DNA of 64,000 bases from Leptodactylus fallax (Eukaryota > Chordata > Amphibia > Anura > Leptodactylidae): assembly GCA_947044405.1 (NCBI GenBank), contig CAMRHE010001092.1, forward strand, positions 124,001-188,000. The letters are read 5' to 3'. Every line of letters starts with the position of its first letter. Position 1 is the first letter of the stretch. The notes beneath the pieces were generated by a model, which saw only the letters and a program-made list of their open reading frames with translations, searched no databases and was not told the origin of the DNA. Both the position numbers and the translations under genes were made by a program. Positions 1 through 10,439 of the stretch are shown piece after piece.

Positions 1-198
1 TCGTCATCACCATCACCTTTCTTATTGTCATCAACTCCCTCATCATAATATACGTCATCATGATCCCCATCAGCATCATCGAAACGGCCGTCTTCACTGT
101 CCTCCTCTTATCAAGATTATTATCATATTCAGGATCATCACCTTCACCTCCGTGGTCAGTACCAGCAACCTCGCTATCCTCATCACTGTGACTTCACT
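1..198. repeat. Degenerate TCA/TCATCACCA trinucleotide-rich tract
   Basis: The first roughly 200 bases are dominated by TCATCA, CATCACC and CATCATCA words separated by short non-repeat interruptions, so this is an old, decayed trinucleotide tract. It starts at or before the window edge, so its true left end is unknown. On the minus strand it reads as GAT/GAC-rich DNA that could in principle encode an acidic run. I see no long uninterrupted frame, so I treat it as simple repeat. Confidence 0.75.
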
Positions 199-493
199 TA
201 TTCAAGTTTCATAAAAACTTTGGAAGACAAAAACTAAAATATAAAGGAGGAAATCTTGAACAAATGAAAAGGAAGATGAAACTTTTTCTGCTGAAGTCAG
301 AATTGGCTCCTGTTCATATTGCAGGTTTTTAGTTACAGAATGGATGTGGCTCATATCATGGAGATTTTCCCTTTAACTTAGTATCTCTGTTTTTCAGTGG
401 GGCATCATTTTAGGGGGTCTTGCTCACAGAGGTGGGGGGGCATTGGTGGTGTTCATAGAGGACAGGAGAAGGGTGGCCCAAAGGAGAGAAAAA
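199..493. other. Low-copy non-coding stretch, nothing recognised
   Basis: This is mixed-composition DNA with a G-run (seven G) near 433-439 and no open frame of useful length. I see no tRNA-like fold, no recognisable transposon end and no clear gene part. It separates the TCA tract from the short tandem array that follows. Confidence 0.5.
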
Positions 494-605
494 CCCCCAT
501 CATGTCGCCATGACAGACACTGGTGCCCCCATCCTGCCATCACAACAGACACTATGGTGTCCCCATCATGTCGCCATGACAGACACTATGGTGCCCCCAT
601 CACAT
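494..605. repeat. Short tandem array, 32-34 bp unit, about 3.3 copies
   Basis: The word (C/T)CCCCAT recurs at about 494, 526, 560 and 594, giving spacings of 32, 34 and 34 bp. Each unit carries CCCCATC, a CATGAC- or CATCACAAC-like middle, and ACAGACACT followed by ATGGTG. The second unit is the most diverged. The last unit is partial and runs into unique sequence after CCCCATCACATG. It is a small minisatellite with no coding sense. Confidence 0.85.
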
Positions 606-1412
606 GTTTATGACTTTATCAATTTTCATCTATGCAATTTTTAAGCTCCCATTATGGGCCTGTAAAAGACCTTCTCTCCCCAGGAGCCCCATAGAAGCTG
701 CTATCTACAGCGGTGGTCACCATTATTGTTAGCCACTATGGGGGATTTGCATAAGGCAAAGCGATGGAGAACCGTCCTGCTTAGCAGATGAAGCCCTTTC
801 TATAACTCTCAGAGCCCAAGAAATATATTAAAAAAATTACCCTTTATTAAGAGGAACTTGCAAGATATGACATGAACAACATCCGGCATTATCATCCACA
901 GCACCTGGCGGCATGCCCGAGAATCTTCTACCTAAACTCTTACCACACTTACACTGGGCCCAAGTCTTCATATCTGCAACCCAAACTCCCAAAGCTGGAA
1001 CTTAACGTCATCCACACCCAGTGACTGACTGGCCCTCCAGATTACCAGAGGATCCTCCAGGGGCCCAGGCTCTAATACAAGAAGGGTCCAGCAGAAGACG
1101 CCCACATTGCAAGGACGCTATGGTCTATTTCCTAGGGGTTGATGTAATCAATCATTTTATGTGCAGGGCCCAAAAAACCTCAGTCTGACCCTGCCACATA
1201 CAACACTACAAGAAGTGCTCCACCAAATAGAAGTGGGACAAACCATTCTCAAGTTACAAAGTCCCTAAAATGATAAGAAATGTCTTTTATTGCTCTTTAT
1301 TTTGCCTTCACTTTGTTTCACAGACGTTTTACTATGTTATGAATGGAATTCTGAACTTTGTGTATTACATCATTTAATAAACACAGGTTAATGAAAAATA
1401 CAATAATGATGT
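606..1412. other. Low-copy non-coding stretch with one AATAAA
   Basis: About 800 bases hold no recognisable gene, RNA or mobile element. An AATAAA hexamer at 1376-1381 lies at the AT-rich right end, shortly before the TTA/TAG microsatellite. It could be a chance match or a relic of a transcribed element's 3' end, because no coding sequence lies upstream on the same strand. I would not call it a poly(A) signal from this evidence. Confidence 0.45.
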
Positions 1413-1790
1413 GTTATTATTAGTATTAGTATTTTGCTTTAATATTATCATTATTATTAGTATATTAGTATTATTAGCAATATATTATTTATTATTATTA
1501 TTATTAGTTGTAGTATATTATTAATATTAGTAGTAATATATTTATTAGTAGTAGTAGTAGTAATATTATTATTTGTAATATATTAGTATATTAGTATTAT
1601 TAGTAATATGTTATTATTATTAGTAGTAGTAATATTAGTATTATTAGTAATATATTATTATTAGTTGTAGTATATTATTAATATTAGTAGTAAGATATTT
1701 ATTAGTAGTAGTAGTAGTAGCAATATCAGTATTATTAGTAATATATCATTATTATTAGTAGTAGCAGTAGTAGTAATATATTATTATTAT

Positions 1791-1822
<32 letters not shown>

Positions 1823-1899
1823 ATATTAGTATTATTAGTAATATGTTATTATTAGTAATTTATTATTATTAGTAGTAATATATTTATTATTATTATTAT
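1413..1899. repeat. Compound TTA / TAG microsatellite
   Basis: Nearly 500 bases are built from TTATTATTAG, TAGTAGTAG and TAATATATT words. Trinucleotide register is kept over long runs but switches between TTA and TAG phases. The tract is not a simple slippage run: the word TTAGTTGTAG at 1504 recurs at 1661 with matching flanks for several tens of bases, so an internal block of about 157 bp has been duplicated. It is very AT-rich and rich in stop codons, so it is non-coding. Confidence 0.9.
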
Positions 1900-2130
1900 C
1901 GCACAAGGAAATCACAAAGAATCACCAAGTAATGGGAGACGTCGAACATAAGGTCAAACCTAAGGGCTTTCATAAAACCTCCAACCCCCGTCACACCAGC
2001 TTGGGGATCTGGAACAGCAGGGAGTTATTTCTTTTAGTTTTTTCTTTTAATTGCAGTAATTGATGTCATTTACTGATCTCCAGGATGAGGATTATGAGAC
2101 TGTAAGGCCGGGGGCCACACGTGGGGTAAA
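1900..2130. other. Low-copy spacer, nothing recognised
   Basis: A short stretch between the microsatellite and the inverted-repeat element. It contains no useful open frame. A CACGTG hexamer, the E-box core, lies within CCACACGTGGGG near 2116-2127, but isolated hexamers are expected by chance and no promoter context is visible. Confidence 0.4.
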
Positions 2131-2357
2131 CAGCGAGGCAAAAACCGCAGCGCTTTACAGTCCCTGTAAACTGGATGGGATTCTAGCAAATTCCATCCAC
2201 ACATAGCAGAAAAATATGCGCAGTGGAAATGCTGAGATTTCACGTTTTTGGAAATTGCAGCATGTCAATTATATCAACACCAGCGGATTCCCTATAGGAA
2301 TAATTAAAAGCACTGCGGGAAAACCGTGATGCATTTCCGTCGTGGTTTTTCTCGCAG
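2131..2357. mobile_element. Possible MITE-like element with imperfect inverted ends
   Basis: The left end (about 2133-2152) reads GCGAGG, CAAAAACC, GCAGCG. The right end (about 2338-2355), when reverse complemented, reads GCGAG, AAAAACC, ACGACG, so the two ends are imperfect inverted copies of each other about 225 bp apart. The interior has no open frame and carries words such as CGCAGTGGAAATGC, which look to me like dispersed non-autonomous DNA-transposon copies in frog genomes. I cannot identify a clean target-site duplication or assign a superfamily. It may instead be a chance or decayed inverted repeat. Confidence 0.4.
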
Positions 2358-3193
2358 AGCTTTTTCACTGAGGCCTGCTACATGAGGCTTAGCCTTAAAG
2401 GGTAATGCAGGTTTGTATAAACTTCATAAAGGGATTTTAGGCATTCCCTCTGGGTTTGAGGGGTTCCTTTAAAGGGCGTCCTGTCACTGGGACCTATATA
2501 GGTCAACTGTGATCTGAGTACGAAGCCAGCAGCAAGTGTTACATACTGCAGCGCCACCACAGGTGGAAAAAAGCATTACACAATCCTCACTGAAATCTAT
2601 ATTCTGTGTATGCAGTGCATGGACATGGTGGGTCCTCCAGGCAGAGAGACACTCTTTACAGCTGCTGTCTGCTCCAGCTCACTGACACCTCCCCTGCATT
2701 CAGGAACATCTCAAAGGCTGCAGGAAACCGGCTGAATCAAAAAGTCTGAACTAAATATCTAACATGGCCTGTGTCCAGCCCTGAGGCAGGATAATGGGAG
2801 TTGTAGAGGACTTCATACATGGGGCTGTCTGGTATTCACGATCGTTCCACCCCCAGCCTGACTTGGTACTAAGGATCTCCTTTATAGGTGCCTGCAGGGG
2901 TCAAACTTTGCTGCCCCTATCAGGGGTTGTTCATAAATAGTGAAGCACTGGGGTTATACAGTATGTATAAGGAGCAAAGGAAGGGGTGCGAAGAGAGGCC
3001 GAGCCCTGAACACCCCATAGTCAAATGTAAGGAGAAGAAGCACAGCACTGCTTGTGGGTCCCAAGGTGAAGAAGACTGGCCCCTGTCCTGGTAAATACAC
3101 CTCTTATACTGAGAGCTGGCGCTCCAATCCTTCTGTCTCTTCAGGTCATCCCAGACAGACTGGATGATGTTGAGATCAGTGCCATATCATCAC
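2358..3193. other. Low-copy non-coding stretch between repeats
   Basis: About 830 bases of ordinary-composition DNA. Two short open frames exist here (60 codons on the minus strand at 2378-2560, and 68 codons on the plus strand at 2888-3094). Neither shows a recognisable domain, a signal sequence or low-complexity protein character, and lengths like these occur by chance. No RNA gene or transposon end is recognised. Confidence 0.5.
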
Positions 3194-6100
3194 TTTAGAA
3201 GCCGATCAGCAGGGGACCGGGCAGTATTAGAGGCGGAGCAGCAGGGGACCCGGCAGTATCAGAAGCAGAGCAGCAGGGGATCGGGCAGTATCAGAAGCAG
3301 TGCAGCAGGGGATCGGGCAGTATTAGAGGCGGAGCAGCAGGGGATCGGGCAGTATTAGAGGCAGTGCAGCAGGGGATCGGGTAGTATTAGAAGCAGTGCA
3401 GCAGGGGATCGGGCAGTATTAGAAGCAGAGCAGCAGGGGATCGGGCAGTATTAGAGGCGGAGCAGCAGGGGATCGGGCAGTATTAGAGGCGGAGCAGCAG
3501 GGGAACGGGTAGTATTAGAAGCAGTGCAGCAGGGGATCGGGTAGTATTAGAAGCAGAGCAGCAGGGGATCGGGCAGTATTAGAAGCAGAGCAGCAGGGGA
3601 TCGGGCAGTATCAGAAGCAGAGCAGCAGGGGATCGGGCAGTATCAGAAGCAGAGCAGCAGGGGATCGGGCAGTATCAGAAGCAGAGCAGCAGGGGATCGG
3701 GCAGTATCAGAAGCAGACCAGCAGGGGATCGGGCAGTATTAGAAGCAGAGCAGCAGGGGACCGGGCAGTATTAGAAGCAGAGCAGCAGGGGATCGGGCAG
3801 TATTAGAGGCGGAGCAGCAGGGGATCGGGCAGTATTAGAAGCAGAGCAGCAGGGGATCGGGCAGTATCAGAAGCAGAGCAGCAGGGGATCGGGCAGTATC
3901 AGAAGCAGAGCAGCAGGGGATCGGGCAGTATTAGAAGCAGAGCAGCAGGGGATCGGGCAGTATTAGAGGCGGAGCAGCAGGGGATCGGGCAGTAATAGAA
4001 GCAGAGCAGCAGGGGATCGGGCAGTATCAGAAGCAGAGCAGCAGGGGATCGGGCAGTATCAGAAGCAGAGCAGCAGGGGATCGGGCAGTATCAGAAGCAG
4101 AGCAGCAGGGGATCGGGCAGTATCAGAAGCAGAGCAGCAGGGGACCGGGCAGTATTAGAGGCAGAGCAGCAGGGGATCGGGCAGTATCAGAAGCAGAGCA
4201 GCAGGGGATCGGGCAGTATCAGAAGCAGAGCAGCAGGGGATCAGGCAGTATCAGAAGCAGAGCAGCAGGGGATCGGACAGTATTAGAGGCGGAGCAGCAG
4301 GGGACCCGGCAGTATTAGAAGCAGATCAGCAGGGGATCGGGCAGTATTAGAAGCAGAGCAGCAGGGGATCGGGCAGTATTAGAGGCGGAGCAGCAGGGGA
4401 TCGGGCAGTATCAGAAGCAGAGCAGCAGGGGATCGGGCAGTATCAGAAGCAGTGCAGCAGGGGATCGGGCAGTATCAGAAGCAGAGCAGCAGGGGATCGG
4501 GCAGTATTAGAAGCAGAGCAGCAGGGGATCGGGCAGTATCAGAAGCAGAGCAGCAGGGGATCGGGCAGTATTAGAAGCAGAGCAGCAGGGGATCGGGTAG
4601 TATTAGAGGCAGAGCAGCAGGGGATCGGGTAGTATTAGAAGCAGAGCAGCAGGGGATCGGGCAGTATCAGAAGCAGTGCAGCAGGGGATCGGGCAGTATT
4701 AGAAGCAGAGCAGCAGGGGATCGGGCAGTATCAGAAGCAGAGCAGCAGGGGATCGGGCAGTATCAGAAGCAGAGCAGCAGGGGATCGAGCAGTATCAGAA
4801 GCAGAGCAGCAGGGGATCGGGCAGTATTAGAAGCAGAGCAGCAGGGGACCGGGCAGTATCAGAAGCAGAGCAGCAGGGGATCGAGCAGTATCAGAAGCAG
4901 AGCAGCAGGGGATCGGGCAGTATTAGAAGCAGAGCAGCAGGGGACCGGGCAGTATCAGAAGCAGAGCAGCAGGGGATCGGGCAGTATCAGAAGCAGTGCA
5001 GCAGGGGATCGGGCAGTATCAGAGGCGGAGCAGCAGGGGATTGGGCAGTATTAGAAGCAGAGCAGCAGGGGATTGGGCAGTATTAGAAGCAGAGCAGCAG
5101 GGGATCGGGCAGTATTAGAAGCAGAGCAGCAGGGGATCGGGCAGTATTAGAAGCAGAGCAGCAGGGGATCGGGCAGTATTAGAGGCGGAGCAGCAGGGGA
5201 TCGGGCAGTATTAGAAGCAGAGCAGCAGGGGATCGGGCAGTATTAGAAGCAGTGCAGCAGGGGATCGGGCAGTATTAGAAGCAGAGCAGCAGGGGATCGG
5301 GCAGTATTAGAAGCAGAGCAGCAGGGGATCGGGCAGTATTAGAGGCGGAGCAGCAGGGGATCGGGCAGTATTAGAAGCAGAGCAGCAGGGGATCGGGCAG
5401 TATTAGAAGCAGTGCAGCAGGGGATCGGGCAGTATTAGAAGCAGAGCAGCAGGGGATCGGGCAGTATCAGAAGCAGAGCAGCAGGGGATCGGGCAGTATT
5501 AGAAGCAGAGCAGCAGGGGATCGGGCAGTATCAGAAGCAGAGCAGCAGGGGGTCGGGCAGTATTAGAAGCAGAGCAGCAGGGGATCGGGCAGTATCAGAA
5601 GCAGAGCAGCAGGGGATCGGGCAGTATCAGAAGCAGTGCAGCAGGGGATCGGGCAGTATTAGAGGCGGAGCAGCAGGGGATCGGGCAGTATTAGAAGCAG
5701 AGCAGCAGGGGATCGGGCAGTATTAGAAGCAGAGCAGCAGGGGATCGGGCAGTATTAGAAGCAGAGCAGCAGGGGATCGGGCAATATTAGAGGCGGAGCA
5801 GCAGGGGATCGGGCAGTATTAGAAGCAGAGCAGCAGGGGATCGGGCAGTATTAGAAGCAGAGCAGCAGGGGATCGGGCAGTATCAGAAGCAGAGCAGCAG
5901 GGGATCGGGCAGTATTAGAGGCGGAGCAGCAGGGGATCGGGCAGTATTAGAAGCAGAGCAGCAGGGGATCGGGCAGTATTAGAAGCAGAGCAGCAGGGGA
6001 TCGGGCAGTATCAGAAGCAGAGCAGCAGGGGATCGGGCAGTATCAGAAGCAGAGCAGCAGGGGATCGGGCAGTATCAGAAGCAGAGCAGCAGGAGATCGG

Positions 6101-6836
6101 GCAGTATGAGAAGCAGAGCAGCAGGGGATCGGGCAGTATTAGAAGCAGAGCAGCAGGGGATCGGGCAGTATCAGAAGCAGAGCAGCAGGGGATCGGGCAG
6201 TATCAGAAGCAGAGCAGCAGGGGATCGGGCAGTATCAGAAGCAGAGCAGCAGGGGATCGGGCAGTATCAGAAGCAGAGCAGCAGGGGATCGGGCAGTATC
6301 AGAAGCAGAGCAGCAGGGGATCGGGCAGTATCAGAAGCAGAGCAGCAGGGGATCGGGCAGTATTAGAAGCAGAGCAGCAGGGGACCGGGCAGTATCAGAA
6401 GCAGTGCAGCAGGGGATCGGGCAGTATTAGAGGCGGAGCAGCAGGGGATCGGGCAGTATTAGAAGCAGAGCAGCAGGGGATCGGGCAGTATTAGAAGCAG
6501 AGCAGCAGGGGATCGGGCAGTATTAGAGGCGGAGCAGCAGGGGATCGGGCAGTATTAGAAGCAGAGCAGCAGGGGATCGGGCAGTATTAGAAGCAGAGCA
6601 GCAGGGGATCGGGCAGTATCAGAAGCAGAGCAGCAGGGGATCGGGCAGTATTGGAGGCGGAGAAGCAGGGGGTCGGGCAGTATTAGAAGCAGAGCAGCAG
6701 GGGATCGGGCAGTATCAGAAGCAGAGCAGCAGGGGATCGGGCAGTATTAGAGGCGGAGCAGCAGGGGATCGGGCAGTATTAGAGGCGGAGCAGCAGGGGA
6801 TCGGGCAGTATTAGAAGCAGAGCAGCAGGGGACTGG
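3194..6836. repeat. Large minisatellite, 32-bp unit, about 113 copies
   Basis: Successive copies of GCAGCAGGGGATCGGGCAGT recur every 32 bp for about 3.6 kb with essentially no length variation. Units differ at a few positions: TATTAG versus TATCAG, AGAAGCAG versus AGAGGCGG, CAGAG versus CAGTG, GATC versus GACC. The first unit (ATCAGCAGGGGACC) and the last (AGGGGACTGGGG) are more diverged, as expected at array edges. Local higher-order blocks are visible: a 3-unit (96 bp) duplication marked by the rare TCGAGC at 4785 and 4881, and a 5-unit (160 bp) duplication with AGAGGCGG at 5181 and 5341. Because 32 is not a multiple of three, every frame cycles through all three phases, and TATTAG supplies a stop wherever it is not TATCAG. 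The open frames at 3164-3358 and 6106-6366 are therefore repeat artefacts. Each unit has GGGG and GGG runs on the plus strand. Confidence 0.97.
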
Positions 6837-7559
6837 GGTTGGGGAGTGACAAGTATTTTTTAATGCACTCATCAGTGATTTTGCATAAATTTTCTCCGCA
6901 GGTAAATACCAAACTTAGAGGAGAAAAAAAAAACAAAAGCCAAACCAGGCTAAGAGAAAAAGGAGTATCATGAAACCCAGGTGGAGTGGAGAAAGCTTCA
7001 GAGATCTGAGTCCGGCTGTGTCCCTGAATGTAGCCTGTAACAAGACACTCCGCCATTGTCACCCTTACAATCTGAAGATTATTTGCATTATATTTTTCCT
7101 GCATGGAGATATTACTGATCAAAAAGGGATTGCCAAGGCTTAGGAAAATGATCTGCTTTTTTACCCCATAGAAATAGCGCCACTCTGGTCTATAGGCTGT
7201 GTTTGGTATTGCACATTAACTCCAAGTGAAGAGTAGACACAGTAAATGGACAAAAGTGATGACTGCACACGGGATAGAAGACCAGGACAATGTCCACGCT
7301 CACTAATGTGTCAACTACTTAGTGATGCTTTTAAAGAAACCTAAATAATGGAATCTGCAACTGAGGCTCCTACTGGACAAAGCCTAAGATTGCACTGAAG
7401 AGGTTAATTGGTCTGCTGCCAGTGAGCTTGGTGCTTGTCACAAGTAGCACACAGCTCCGACCCACTCCCCTTATGTCTGCTCAGCAGAAAATACACAGGA
7501 TGTAGAATACTGAGATGTGAAATGTCTGTAGGCAGCAGGTAAGGCTGAGCTATCCCAGG
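6837..7559. other. Low-copy stretch between two minisatellites
   Basis: About 720 bases of AT-leaning DNA with a run of ten A near 6927-6936. A 103-codon minus-strand open frame (6811-7122) begins here and ends inside the 32-bp minisatellite. It has one hydrophobic stretch but no family I recognise. Its tail is encoded by repeat units, so I do not call it a gene. Confidence 0.5.
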
Positions 7560-7925
7560 ACTCTCCACCACACTCCGGCCTCCATCACCTCCTGATCTTC
7601 ACCACACTCCGGCCTCCACCAACTCCTGATCTTCACCACACTCCGGCCTCCACCAACTCCTGATCTTCACCACACTCCGGCCTCCATCACCTCCTGGCCT
7701 TCACCACACTCCGGCCTCCATCAACTCCTGATCTTCACCACACTCCGGCCTCCACCAACTCCTGATCTTCACCACACTCCGGCCTCCACCAACTCCTGAT
7801 CTTCACCACACTCCGGCCTCCATCACCTCCTGGCCTTCAACACCTTCCGGCCTCCACCACCTTCCGGCTTCCACCACCTCCTGATCTTCACCAACTTCTG
7901 GCCTCCACCTTCCGGCCTCCTGGCT
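7560..7925. repeat. Pyrimidine-rich minisatellite, 34-bp unit, about 10 copies
   Basis: Copies of CTTCACCACACTCCGGCCTC recur every 34 bp (for example at 7631 and 7665). Units alternate between CCATCACCTCC and CCACCAACTCC, and between TGATCTTC and TGGCCTTC. A group of units (…CATCACCTCC, TGGCCTTC…) appears twice, which suggests a multi-unit block duplication. Copies become shorter and more diverged from about 7835 onward (ACCTTCCGG, GCTTCCACC). The CTCCGG in each unit keeps one CpG. No coding frame. Confidence 0.93.
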
Positions 7926-8437
7926 TCTAGCATCCGCCTCGATTGCTGGCAGCAGCCACCACAGCAGCAGATGATGGAGCCGAGGACTTGGCCTTAATGT
8001 TCAATCTTCATTTTGTACTATTTTATTTCTCTTCTTTTTTCCCTTCTTTTTATTATCTCCAATCATCATTTTTTCTGACTTTACAATCTGAGAATCTCAT
8101 AAAAAACAACCAGAGAAATTGTTGATGAAGCGACGCCGCAGACACTGGAGTTAAATGAAGTATTGATTTTAAGAGGCCGACACGCCAAATTTCGCTCTGT
8201 GATCCCACAAAGGCAATTTTTTTTTCTCTAAATGTAAAATTGAACGGTAGAACATTAGATATAAATAAATGGTGCTCACCGTGCAGTGACAGCGAGAAGC
8301 TCCAGGCAAATCCTCCCGCTTAGCATCCAGAAGTTACTACAAGGACAGCGCTAATTTCTGCAGCCATACATCACTGCACACACTACCTACCGGCCCACAC
8401 CGCTGCAAAACGTGAGACATGGCGACATATACGGCCG
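7926..8437. other. Left flank of the satellite array
   Basis: About 510 bases of non-repeat DNA between the 34-bp minisatellite and the satellite. It is AT- and T-rich around 8010-8060 and 8216-8226, then more GC- and CpG-bearing toward the array edge. The 60-codon frame at 7943-8125 starts close to the minisatellite and becomes F/S/L-rich from a T-rich tract, so it is most likely chance. I see no transposon end or RNA gene here. The satellite begins abruptly within GGCCGGGAGAGAGGGG. Confidence 0.5.
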
Positions 8438-8605
8438 GGAGAGAGGGGAAGGTGTAGGCAAGTCATCTCTATAATACACCATAGTAACAATGTGTCCTGT
8501 ATATATTATACTGGAGGGACCGCTCATTATACTACATGTAAACCACTGCCAGGACTGGGGCATGTAATAAGAAAATTAGGGAGTAGAGAGAGATAGGAAG
8601 AGGAG
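8438..8605. repeat. Left-edge satellite monomer, somewhat diverged
   Basis: The first monomer carries several changes that are rare or absent deeper in the array: GGCAAGTC in place of GGGGAGTC or GGCGAGTC, TCATCTCTATAA in place of TCATCTGTATAA, AATACACC in place of AATACGCC, and AAACCAC. Divergence of the outermost copy is the usual pattern for arrays homogenised by unequal exchange. By the second or third monomer the sequence already matches the array consensus, so the boundary is sharp. Confidence 0.8.
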
Positions 8606-9650
8606 GAGGAGAGAGGGGAAGGTGTAGGGGAGTCATCTGTATAATACGCCATAGTAACAATGTGTCCTGTATATATTATACTGGAGGGACCGCTCATTAT
8701 ACTACATGTAAATCACTGCCAGGACTGGGGCATGTAATAAGATCAGGGAGTAGAGAGAGATAGGAAGAGGAGGAGGAGAGAGGGGAAGGTGTAGACGAGT
8801 CATCTGTATAATACGCCATAGTAACAATGTGTCCTGTATATATTATACTGGAGGGACCGCTCATTATACTACATGTAAATCACTGCCAGGACTGGGGCAT
8901 GTAATAAAAGATCAGGGAGTAGAGAGAGATAGGAAGAGGAGGAGGAGAGAGGGGAAGGTGTAGGGGAGTCATCTGTATAATACGCCATAGTAACAATGTG
9001 TCCTGTATATATTATACTGGAGGGACCGCTCATTATACTACATGTAAATCACTGCCAGGACTGGGGCATGTAATAAGATCAGGGAGTAGAAAGAGATAGG
9101 AAGAGGAGGAGGAGAGAGGGGAAGGTGTAGGGGAGTCATCTGTATAATACGCCATAGTAACAATGTGTCCTGTATATATTATACTGGAGGGACCGCTCAT
9201 TATACTACATGTAAAACACTGCCAGGACTGGGGCATGTAATAAGAAGATTAGGGAGTGGAGAGAGATAGGAAGAGGAGGAGGAGAGAGGGGAAGGTGTAG
9301 GCGAGTCATCTGTATAATACGCCATAGTAACAATGTGTCCTGTATATATTATACTGGAGGGACCGCTCATTATACTACATGTAAATCACTGCCAGGACTG
9401 GGGCATGTAATAAGAAGATCAGGGAGTAGAGAGAGATAGGAAGAGGAGGAGGAGAGAGAGGGAAGGTGTAGGCGAGTCATCTGTATAATACGCCATAGTA
9501 ACAATGTGTCCTGTATATATTATACTGGAGGGACCGCTCATTATACTACATGTAAATCACTGCCAGGACTGGGGCATGTAATAAGATCAGGGAGTAGAGA
9601 GAGATAGGAAGAGGAGGAGGAGAGAGGGGAAGGTGTAGGGGAGTCATCTG

Positions 9651-10439
9651 TTTAATACGCCATAGTAACAATGTGTCCTGTATATATTATTCTGGAGGGA
9701 CCGCTCATTATACTACATGTAAATCACTGCCAGGACTGGGGCATGTAATAAGAAGATTAGGGAGTAGAGAGAGATAGGAAGAGGAGGAGGAGAGAGGGGA
9801 AGGTGTAGGGGAGTCATCTGTATAATACGCCATAGTAACAATGTGTCCTGTATATATTATACTGGAGGGACCGCTCATTATACTACATGTAAATCACTGC
9901 CAGGACTGGGGCATGTAATAAGAAGATTAGGGAGTAGAGAAAGATAGGAAGAGGAGGAGGAGAGAGGGGAAGGTGTAGGGGAGTCATCTGTATAATACGC
10001 CATAGTAACAATGTGTCCTGTATATATTATACTGGAGGGACCGCTCATTATACTACATGTAAATCACTGGCAGGACTGGGGCATGTAATAAGATCAGGGA
10101 GTAGAGAGAGATAGGAAGAGGAGGAAGAGAGAGGGGAAGGTGTAGGGGAGTCATCTGTATAATACACCATAGTAACAATGTGTCCTGTATATATTATACT
10201 GGAGGGACCGCTCATTATACTACATGTAAATCACTGCCAGGACTGGGGCATGTAATAAGAATCAGGGAGTAGAGAGAGATAGGAAGAGGAGGAGGAGAGA
10301 GGGGAAGGTGTAGGGGAGTCATCTGTATAATACGCCATAGTAACAATGTGTCCTGTATATATTATACTGGAGGGACCGCTCATTCTACTACATGTAAATC
10401 ACTGCCAGGACTGGGGCATGTAATAAGATCAGGGAGTAC
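9651..10439. repeat. Higher-order block A, copy 1
   Basis: This span carries an ordered set of rare monomer variants: TTTAAT at 9651, ATTATTCTGG (T at 9691), ACTGGCAGG (10070), GAGGAAGAGA (10121) and GTACAGAG (C at 10439). The same set recurs 7588 bp to the right, apart from one base of drift in the last marker. The block covers about five monomers between its outer markers. Confidence 0.8.
9814..9983. repeat. Representative 170-bp satellite monomer
   Basis: A clean example of the long monomer form, counted from TCATCTG to the base before the next TCATCTG. The three extra bases come from AGAAGATTAG after GTAATA, where the short form has AGATCAG. Both forms are intermixed along the whole array, and the long form can occur singly or in runs of two. 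Confidence 0.9.

Noticed and set aside
1376..1381. AATAAA as a poly(A) signal
   Set aside because: Lies in AT-rich DNA beside a microsatellite with no coding sequence upstream; expected by chance.
2888..3094. 68-codon plus-strand frame in low-copy DNA
   Set aside because: No recognisable domain, no splice or promoter context, chance length.
3164..3358. 64-codon plus-strand frame overlapping the minisatellite start
   Set aside because: Mostly repeat-encoded, ends at a TATTAG, and the short non-repeat start shows no known motif.
6106..6366. 86-codon plus-strand frame rich in R, S, G, Q and E
   Set aside because: It is entirely inside the 32-bp minisatellite. The protein is a 32-residue cycle forced by the DNA unit and stops at the first TATTAG in frame.
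6811..7122. 103-codon minus-strand frame with a hydrophobic stretch
   Set aside because: The longest frame in the window, but its end is encoded by minisatellite units, no family is recognised, and a frame of this length can occur by chance in 64 kb.
8280..8402. Possible 123-bp minus-strand internal exon, between a TTTTGCAG acceptor-like site and a CACGGTGAGC donor-like site
   Set aside because: All three frames contain stop codons across the span, so it cannot be an ordinary coding internal exon. A non-coding exon is possible but unsupported.
9033..9236. Family of near-identical 66-68 codon minus-strand frames beginning MPQSWQ, repeated through the satellite
   Set aside because: They are the satellite monomer read in one frame. 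They exist only in copies where a core TGA is changed, end in the next monomer at a fixed stop, and have no recognisable domain.
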